From Flavobacteriaceae bacterium (GTDB taxonomy: Bacteria; Bacteroidota; Bacteroidia; Flavobacteriales; Flavobacteriaceae), in assembly GCA_947483075.1 (NCBI GenBank), contig CANKLE010000010.1:1-37868 (forward strand): 37,868 nt of DNA. The letters run 5' to 3'. The translations under genes and the position numbers were made by a program. Of this stretch, positions 32,057 to 37,868 are shown one piece after another. Each line of letters starts with the position of its first letter. Positions within the stretch are counted from its first letter, which is position 1. The notes below the pieces were generated by a model. It saw only the letters and a list, made by a program, of their open reading frames with translations, searched no databases and was not told the origin of the DNA.

Positions 32057-34063
32057 TTACCGTATAGTATAGAATCCCTTTTCGCCAGTTGCGTGAAAAG
32101 GGATTTTTGCTTGTATACAGCTGGCTTTCCACCTACGAATGTATGATTTATAGTTACTGCCATCGGCAATAATGAGTTTGGGACGGCTCGCTTGGATGAG
32201 TAAATCTAAATTAATTTTCGGAGATTGTCGCAGTAGGAGTAAGCTGTGCGCCCGAATTTTATTTGGCACATGCTTGGGTGCTAGCACGCAAACGAACCTA
32301 CTGTTTACCATTCCTGTTTGAGGGATTTTTTTAAATTGAATTTGCCGGCAAAAATGTGCCGTCGCATAGCTGTAAAGCGGCTTCCTTTTTTCTAGGGGCA
32401 AATCAGTATAGGCGGTTATAAAATTGCCATGGCGTTCTACTAGGGCGCTATAGCGCGGGCTATGAAAAACCAACATTTCATGCTCTTGCCTCAATCCCCA
32501 TAAGGTAAAAAGAACCGTAAGTTGCAATCCAATTGCAGCCAATCCCATGTAAATCAACCCCAAAAATTGCCGGTTTTTTAACCAATAGATGCCCGTAAAG
32601 AGTACAACATAGAGCGCAACAGTCATACTAAATGTGCAGGGAATATGTTCGAACACAAAAGAATCAAAGGAAGCCAACAAATGAATAAATTGGTTCATAA
32701 GGCCAATACTCCATTCCAGTAGGTTTATCAAAAAACGAGGAGGTACAGTTACAATCAACCAAACCAAACTCAGTATGCCGATACTCATTATTCCAGTTAA
32801 GAGCGGCAAGAGTAACAAATTGGCAACCAAAAACAAGCCTGGAAATTGATGAAAATAATACAAACTAATCGGCAAGGTACCCAATTGAGCGGCCACCGAC
32901 ACGGTGCAATTTTCCCAAATATACAGCCCAATTTTTGAAGTAGGTGAGTACAGTTTTTGCACTACAGGTTGCAACCAAAAAATAAACAACAAGGCGGCAT
33001 AACTTAGCTGAAAGCCGATATCAAAAACTGCTTGAGGCACCACACAAAGCAGTAAAAAAGCAGAGACAAATAAGGCGTTTATGTTGCTGCTTCGTCGATT
33101 TAAGAAGAGCCCAATGCTCACAAAACTAAACATGCTTACCGCCCGAAGGATAGAAGGAGCCAAGCCTGCGATAACTGCAAAAGCCCATAAAAACAAGATG
33201 CTCAGCAACAACTCGGTAATTTTTATGCCCCGACTTTGCGGAAAGAAACGAAATAGAAAACGCAGCATTACAATGATAAATCCCACATGCAAGCCCGAAA
33301 CCGAAAGGATATGCACCACGCCCGCATACTGGTAATCCTTGGTGATTTCAGTGGGTATTTCTTGTTGTTGGCCTAGAAGTAAGGCGTTGAATACCGCTGC
33401 GGCAATGGGGTTACAGCCTGATATATCGAGATGTTCCCGAATGCGGCTCCGCAGTTTGTCGGCGTAATAGTAGATATCTCTTTGAAAGTCGTTTCGTTTT
33501 TTGAGCTTGTACAGGGAAACCCAAACTTGGGCACATATGTTTTTTTGATTCAGGTAATTGCTATAATCAAAGGAGTCGGGATTGAGTGGCTTGCGGTTTG
33601 TTTGAACGATGCCCTCGAATTGAATAGGCAACCCAACAGGCAAAACAGGATGGACTGTTGTCGATTTGCAGTTTATCAGCAACTTGCCTCTACAGGGCCT
33701 TTGATCAAGTTTTGTAACATGCACCACATACCGCTGGTAGTTTGAAGTGGTTTTGAGTTGTTCGCGCACCACTGCTTCAATTTGTTGAACTCGATCAGGA
33801 TGCAGGTAATGCAGGTAATGATTAGCGTAATTTGATTCTCGGTGTATCCAGTTGCTAAAGATGCCCAAGCTGCAGGCTAATGTGAGAATAGCCATTCCCG
33901 CAACCCACTTTGGCAAACGAAAGACAAGTACTATAAAATTAATTAAGACAGTGAAGATAAAGCAACCAAACACTTGCTGTGAGCTGCATAAGTAAGATCC
34001 GATTGCACAACCGGCAAGCATGCCCAGACAAATCCTAGGCAGCGGATATTGGAGTAGATTCAT
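32057..34063 (-). CDS. comEC: ComEC/Rec2-family DNA uptake channel without catalytic beta-lactamase motif
   Basis: A 668-residue membrane protein. An N-terminal soluble domain (DUF4131-like, about residues 30-200) precedes the competence channel domain, whose signature HILSVSGLHVGF lies at 251-262. Several membrane helices follow to about residue 530. The C-terminal 140 residues resemble the end of a metallo-beta-lactamase domain (LIIADGSNY and beyond) but show no HxHxDH metal motif. ComEC carries single-stranded DNA across the inner membrane in natural transformation. It is the last gene of the minus-strand group, 54 bases after the NlpC/P60 gene. Confidence 0.9.
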   Translation of the reverse strand: MNLLQYPLPRICLGMLAGCAIGSYLCSSQQVFGCFIFTVLINFIVLVFRLPKWVAGMAILTLACSLGIFSNWIHRESNYANHYLHYLHPDRVQQIEAVVREQLKTTSNYQRYVVHVTKLDQRPCRGKLLINCKSTTVHPVLPVGLPIQFEGIVQTNRKPLNPDSFDYSNYLNQKNICAQVWVSLYKLKKRNDFQRDIYYYADKLRSRIREHLDISGCNPIAAAVFNALLLGQQQEIPTEITKDYQYAGVVHILSVSGLHVGFIIVMLRFLFRFFPQSRGIKITELLLSILFLWAFAVIAGLAPSILRAVSMFSFVSIGLFLNRRSSNINALFVSAFLLLCVVPQAVFDIGFQLSYAALLFIFWLQPVVQKLYSPTSKIGLYIWENCTVSVAAQLGTLPISLYYFHQFPGLFLVANLLLLPLLTGIMSIGILSLVWLIVTVPPRFLINLLEWSIGLMNQFIHLLASFDSFVFEHIPCTFSMTVALYVVLFTGIYWLKNRQFLGLIYMGLAAIGLQLTVLFTLWGLRQEHEMLVFHSPRYSALVERHGNFITAYTDLPLEKRKPLYSYATAHFCRQIQFKKIPQTGMVNSRFVCVLAPKHVPNKIRAHSLLLLRQSPKINLDLLIQASRPKLIIADGSNYKSYIRRWKASCIQAKIPFHATGEKGFYTIR
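32073..32108 (+). terminator. Terminator of the thioredoxin-like gene, inside the comEC 3' end
   Basis: AATCCCTTTTC (32073-32083) pairs perfectly with GAAAAGGGATT (32095-32105), followed by Ts. It begins 20 bases after the thioredoxin-like stop but lies within the last codons of comEC on the other strand. Confidence 0.65.
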
Positions 34064-34117
34064 GATAAAGGCGTATAAATAGGCCTCTAAAATAACAATT
34101 TTTTGGGAAGTATAAAA

Positions 34118-34795
34118 CTATTCCAAAACGCGATTGGCTTGTGCAAAAGTTTGCGCGTAATACGGTTCGGAAGTAGAGGAAATAACCACCCCTTGTTGGG
34201 TAGACGAGTGAATGAATTTAATTTCTTTTGCATTGGCTTCAACTACCATTCCCACGTGATTGATGTGGCGTTTGCCTCTGGTGTGAAAGAAGATTAAATC
34301 GCCTTTTTTAATTTCGTCCCGGTCTAATTTTCGTCCCAGTTGCGACATTTCGGCAGATGAACGAGGAAGCTCAATATCAAATTTCATAAAGGTACTGTAC
34401 ATCAAACCCGAGCAATCATAGCCTTCAGACGAAGTGCCGCCGGCTCTGTAGCGCGTGCCAATTTCATCGGAAGCAGCATGAATAAGTTGTTGAACCAAAT
34501 AACTGGCATTGTCATCAGACACAAAATAATCGGGATCATTGGCTTCGTTCAAGATGTATTTGGGTGCCTTTTTTTCGGGGACTACTGTGGGCACTACAGA
34601 TTTAATGGGAGGTGCAATTTTGGCTTTGGCAATTAAATCTTCAATTTGGGTATGGTTGATGACCAAGGTTTTATTTTCGGGTACGCGATAAATGCCTCGT
34701 TTTTGCGCTTCGGCTTTAGAAGTAATAATGGTAGCTGTGGGTTTGCAACCCGCAACAAGCAACAAGAGAAATAATATAGAGAAAATACGATTCAA
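34118..34795 (-). CDS. NlpC/P60-family cell-wall hydrolase lipoprotein
   Basis: A 225-residue lipoprotein. From the TTG at 34795 the N-terminus is a signal peptide with lipobox LVAGC (Cys17). The C-terminal NlpC/P60 domain has catalytic Cys128 in GYDCSGL, His180 in INHVGMV and a third polar residue near FIHSST. The family cuts gamma-D-Glu to diamino acid bonds in peptidoglycan stem peptides. The frame is open to 34885, but that start would overlap lpxB and push the signal peptide inward, so TTG 34795 is preferred. Residues 20-95 are a spacer rich in charged residues. Confidence 0.85.
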   Translation of the reverse strand: MNRIFSILFLLLLVAGCKPTATIITSKAEAQKRGIYRVPENKTLVINHTQIEDLIAKAKIAPPIKSVVPTVVPEKKAPKYILNEANDPDYFVSDDNASYLVQQLIHAASDEIGTRYRAGGTSSEGYDCSGLMYSTFMKFDIELPRSSAEMSQLGRKLDRDEIKKGDLIFFHTRGKRHINHVGMVVEANAKEIKFIHSSTQQGVVISSTSEPYYAQTFAQANRVLE

Positions 34796-34829
34796 GGCAG
34801 TTCTTTTTATTGGTGAGGTACTAACGCAA

Positions 34830-35942
34830 CTACTGTAAACTTCGTACAATGAGTTGGGCTGTTTTTTTGCTGGCACCAGCGCCACCCAATTTGGTTTCTA
34901 ATTCGGCGTATTTTTCAAGCAGTTGCTTGCGATGCTCCGGATCTAAAATTCGCTGTAATTCTAATGTAATTTGAGCCGTATTGCAATCGTCTTGAATCAA
35001 TTCGGTGACCACTTCTTGGTCCATGATGAGGTTTACTAGGGAAATATACTTGAGCGTAATGATCCTTTTCGCAATCTGATAGGACGCCCAACTGCCTTTG
35101 TAGCAAACTACTTCGGGTACTTTAAACAAGGCCGTTTCGAGCGTTGCTGTCCCCGAAGTAACCAAAGCGGCGGTGGCATGTTGCAACAATTCGTAGGTGT
35201 TGTTCGAAATAAATTTCACCTGATCTCCTTGAATAAAAGGTTGGTACACTTCAAAATCTTGGCTGGGTGCACCCGCAATCACAAATTGGTAATTCGGAAA
35301 TTCTGGCACCACACTCAACAGAACTGTGAGCATTTTGGTGAGTTCTTGCTTGCGACTGCCGGGTAATAGGGCAATGATGGGTAAGTTGGATAAGCCGTTA
35401 TCTGCTTGAAATTGGCTCAAGTTGCTGCTCTTTTGCTGTTTGATGGCATCAATGAGTGGATGGCCAACAAAATGAACCGGAAACTGGTGCTTTTGCTCAA
35501 AAAAATCTTTTTCAAAAGGCAAAATCACATACAAATGGTCAAAGTCGCGTTTTACGGCTTTAATTCGACTTTCTTTCCAGGCCCAAATTTGCGGGGCAAT
35601 GTAGTAATGCGTAGGAATTCCTTTTGATTTAGCCCATTGGGCAATGCGCATGTTAAAACCCGGATAATCTATAAAAATAAGTGCAGCAGGGGCAAAGGCC
35701 GATATATCTTCTTTGCAAAAGGCAATGTTGCGCAAAATGGTCTTCAAATTAAACAAGACTTCTATAAATCCCATGAAGGCCAATTCTTTATAATGCTTTA
35801 CTAAGGTTCCTCCAGCAGCTTGCATCAAATCACCACCCCAACAACGAATATTGGCTTCTGGATCTTCTGCCTTTAAGGCCTTGATCAAATTAGATCCATG
35901 TAAATCTCCAGATGCCTCACCGGCTATAATGTAATATTTCAT
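34830..35942 (-). CDS. lpxB: Lipid-A-disaccharide synthase
   Basis: A 370-residue peripheral membrane GT19 enzyme. YIIAGEASGDLHGSNLIKAL at the N-terminus is the LpxB signature, FIDYPGFNMRIA and HYIAPQIWAWKESR are conserved acceptor- and donor-side blocks, and LLPGSRKQEL begins the C-terminal domain. It joins UDP-diacylglucosamine and lipid X to make the lipid A disaccharide. It starts three bases after the small membrane protein gene within the surE group, and a lipid A role fits the Gram-negative envelope genes elsewhere in the window (lptC). Confidence 0.96.
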   Translation of the reverse strand: MKYYIIAGEASGDLHGSNLIKALKAEDPEANIRCWGGDLMQAAGGTLVKHYKELAFMGFIEVLFNLKTILRNIAFCKEDISAFAPAALIFIDYPGFNMRIAQWAKSKGIPTHYYIAPQIWAWKESRIKAVKRDFDHLYVILPFEKDFFEQKHQFPVHFVGHPLIDAIKQQKSSNLSQFQADNGLSNLPIIALLPGSRKQELTKMLTVLLSVVPEFPNYQFVIAGAPSQDFEVYQPFIQGDQVKFISNNTYELLQHATAALVTSGTATLETALFKVPEVVCYKGSWASYQIAKRIITLKYISLVNLIMDQEVVTELIQDDCNTAQITLELQRILDPEHRKQLLEKYAELETKLGGAGASKKTAQLIVRSLQ

Positions 35943-35945
35943 GGC

Positions 35946-36218
35946 TTAGAGTACTAAGGTGAGTAGGGTTAAGAGGATACTGCCCAAGACTACGCCGCGT
36001 GCCATCAATTCTTTATTCCATTGGAGTAAGCCAAAAAATAAAAGCAGATTCAATAAAGCACCTAAGCTAAGTAGTTTTCCTATTTTTCCGGCGGCCCATA
36101 AAAAGTGTAAGCCCTCTGCTAGGTCAAAGTGGGTAAAAAGCAACACAAAAAGCACACTGCCTAAAAAGCTAGTGAGTAGGCTCAATAATGCACCCAGTAT
36201 AAGGTCTGACTTTTTCAT
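35946..36218 (-). CDS. Small hydrophobic membrane protein between surE and lpxB
   Basis: A 90-residue protein with three predicted membrane helices (about residues 6-28, 46-64 and 72-90) and a short amphipathic loop. It starts with MKKSD and ends in a very hydrophobic leucine-rich helix. Spacing is four bases from surE and three from lpxB, so it is surely co-transcribed. No known domain is recognised. Confidence 0.75.
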   Translation of the reverse strand: MKKSDLILGALLSLLTSFLGSVLFVLLFTHFDLAEGLHFLWAAGKIGKLLSLGALLNLLLFFGLLQWNKELMARGVVLGSILLTLLTLVL

Positions 36219-36222
36219 TTAG

Positions 36223-36993
36223 TTATAAATTCCAAGCGTTTAAATCTTGTATGGCGTGGTGTGCTGTCATATCAAATTGCACGGGCACTACCGAAACATA
36301 GCCATTGGCTAAGGCCCATTCGTCGGTGTCGGTTCCTTTGTCGTGATTCACAAATTCACCAGTAAGCCAATAATAATCTTTGCCTTGTGGGGTTTGTCGT
36401 TTATCAAATTTTTCTACCCATAACGCATTGGCTTGTCGGCAAATTTTTATCCCTTTTATCTCGGCTGCAGGTAATTTGGGGATATTCACATTCAAGACCA
36501 CGCCTTTGGGCAGGCCATTTTTAAGCACCTCTAATGCAATTGTTTGGGCAAAATGCTTAGCCGGTTCAAAGTTGGCATTCCAGTCATAATCCAACAACGA
36601 AAATCCAATGGCAGGAATTCCTTCTATACCGGCTTCAACTGCTGCGCTCATGGTGCCCGAATAAATTACATTGATCGAGGAATTCGAACCGTGATTGATT
36701 CCCGACACACATAAATCGGGCTTTACTTGCATCAGTTCATTGACGCCCAATTTTACACAATCTACGGGCGTACCCGAACAGTGGTACTCGGTTACTTCAG
36801 CTCCTTCCGCTGATGTTTTATGCAAATACAAGGTGTTGTTTATGGTAATGGCATGCCCCATCGCGCTTTGTGGTTTGTCTGGCGCAACGACTAGTACATT
36901 TCCAATTTCGCTCATCGCAGCAATCAGCGCCCGAATTCCGGGTGCCGTGATGCCATCGTCATTGGTCACTAATATCGTGGGTTTTGGGTACAT
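36223..36993 (-). CDS. surE: 5'/3'-nucleotidase SurE
   Basis: A 256-residue cytoplasmic phosphatase. ILVTNDDGITAPGI at the N-terminus holds the metal-binding NDDG (11-14), PDKPQSAMGHAIT is the second conserved block, and SGINHGSNSSINVIYSGTM is the third. It removes phosphate from nucleoside 5' and 3' monophosphates. It starts one base after the stop of the upstream secreted-protein gene, though the two need not be functionally linked. Confidence 0.96.
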   Translation of the reverse strand: MYPKPTILVTNDDGITAPGIRALIAAMSEIGNVLVVAPDKPQSAMGHAITINNTLYLHKTSAEGAEVTEYHCSGTPVDCVKLGVNELMQVKPDLCVSGINHGSNSSINVIYSGTMSAAVEAGIEGIPAIGFSLLDYDWNANFEPAKHFAQTIALEVLKNGLPKGVVLNVNIPKLPAAEIKGIKICRQANALWVEKFDKRQTPQGKDYYWLTGEFVNHDKGTDTDEWALANGYVSVVPVQFDMTAHHAIQDLNAWNL

Positions 36994-36994
36994 G

Positions 36995-37868
36995 CTAGTG
37001 TTGTACTAAAATTTTATCGCTGTAACTAAAGGTCGAGTTGTATACTTTAATAAAATAAACTCCATTACTCAATCCACTCACATTAAAGTCAAATGCGTTG
37101 AGCTCAGCGGTATTTTTAAAGTGATAATTTTTGAGGGCTTCCCCCGAAATGTTGTGCAAGGTCACCACAATTGCCTCCCAGGGTTTGTTTAAACTCACAT
37201 GAAATACGCCGTTGGTCGCATTGGGAAACACGCGTATGCTGTAGTCTTCTTTGGTAGGATTATTGGTAGCCAAGGTCGGAATAGGCTGAGATCCTTTGTA
37301 AATCATATAGCCGCCAACGCGGTAATAGGGATTGTAGCCGTCGTTGCAATCGGCACAATTTACGCCCGATACACAATTGGGGTTGCTCGCATTGCAGTAA
37401 TCGCGATAGGTTTCTTTAAAGATATAGGAAAACTGGAAGTTGCCCAACGGAATATAACTACTTAAATCGTATTGATACGGAGTAGAAATCGCCCCCGGAC
37501 ACCAACCGGCTCGGTTGTATTGCCAATTGCCCAATTGTCCGGTGCAATTGTCGGGATTGGGATCGCAAAATCGCCAAAGGGTTTGGTTGAGCGAGGCATT
37601 GGTAATGTCATTGATTTTTAGTTTATGTATCGCATAATAAAACTCGGCAGCATTTCCAGAATTGTTGCTGCCCCAACCATGTCCGGTGGTAATTAGACGG
37701 AAATTCATGGCCGCCGTATTTTGCGGAATAGTTACTGTTTTTACCGGTACAGGTTGTAAATTACTGAGGTCACCAAAATTGTAGTAGCCTTCCCAAATTT
37801 CATCTACACTGCTGTATTTGTAGGCGGGTGAACCCTGTACAAATTCCAAATTTAAATTAATGTTCCAG
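36995..37868 (-). CDS. T9SS-secreted PNGase F-like protein (5' end cut by window edge)
   Basis: About 290 C-terminal residues are visible, and the frame is open through the right edge, so an internal TTG at 37849 is not the true start. The main part resembles the C-terminal PHM-like domain of peptide-N-glycosidase F relatives: RLITTGHGWGSNNSGNAAEF, then FCDPNPDNC, NRAGWCPG and a cysteine-rich NCVSGVNCADCNDGYNP. The last 80 or so residues form a type A T9SS sorting domain (IRVFPNATNGVFHV, then GLSNGVYFIKVYN and the short basic end). The protein is therefore exported and probably attached to or released from the cell surface. Catalytic activity on N-glycans is not shown by this fragment. Confidence 0.8.
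   Translation of the reverse strand, partial: WNINLNLEFVQGSPAYKYSSVDEIWEGYYNFGDLSNLQPVPVKTVTIPQNTAAMNFRLITTGHGWGSNNSGNAAEFYYAIHKLKINDITNASLNQTLWRFCDPNPDNCTGQLGNWQYNRAGWCPGAISTPYQYDLSSYIPLGNFQFSYIFKETYRDYCNASNPNCVSGVNCADCNDGYNPYYRVGGYMIYKGSQPIPTLATNNPTKEDYSIRVFPNATNGVFHVSLNKPWEAIVVTLHNISGEALKNYHFKNTAELNAFDFNVSGLSNGVYFIKVYNSTFSYSDKILVQH

Noticed and set aside
34796..34885. Longer start of the NlpC/P60 lipoprotein
   Set aside because: It would overlap lpxB and bury the lipoprotein signal peptide 30 residues inside.

Overview
The window is a chromosomal segment of a Bacteroidota bacterium, most likely a Flavobacterium or close relative. The grounds are a type IX secretion (T9SS) sorting domain, the class II HMG-CoA reductase plus GYDIA-type GHMP kinase pair, a ComEC without a recognisable catalytic metallo-beta-lactamase motif, -7 promoter boxes of the TAnnTTTG type, AT-rich DNA, and little sign of Shine-Dalgarno sequences. 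No plasmid, phage or CRISPR signature was seen.

Region 1 (1-14136, + strand) is the end of a surface polysaccharide locus. In order: FkbM methyltransferase (cut by the left edge), Wzy-like polymerase, GT4 glycosyltransferase, an SGNH/MBOAT O-acetylation pair, a NodU-type carbamoyltransferase, a four-helix-bundle gene embedded in gtctca-type short repeats, GT2 glycosyltransferase, SDR epimerase, a WecA/WbpL-like initiating transferase, Wza-like exporter and Wzc-like tyrosine kinase. Together these can start, extend, decorate, polymerise and export a polymer. The O-acetylation pair is markedly more AT-rich than the genes after it.

Region 2 (14137-18622) is accessory: an outer-membrane barrel, a MazF-type toxin-antitoxin pair bracketed by two imperfect copies of a roughly 120-base repeat, a GNAT acetyltransferase, a membrane-anchored serine hydrolase, and a GIY-YIG endonuclease gene lying between tRNA-Phe and a second, degenerate copy of that tRNA's 3' end plus terminator (41-base exact direct repeat). 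This last arrangement is the most interesting signal in the window.

Region 3 (18623-37868) is mostly housekeeping. It holds a coaX/outer-membrane protein/lptC/small membrane protein run, a PpiD-like foldase, the convergent HMG-CoA reductase and GHMP kinase pair, a peptide-use group (DPP4 peptidase, two POT peptide transporters, a periplasmic thioredoxin-like protein), and a minus-strand group (T9SS-secreted PNGase F-like protein cut by the right edge, surE, small membrane protein, lpxB, NlpC/P60 lipoprotein, comEC).

A theme across regions 1 and 2 is three small cargo genes or modules (four-helix bundle, toxin-antitoxin, GIY-YIG), each flanked by its own family of direct repeats. All functions are assigned by reading motifs; no database search was run.
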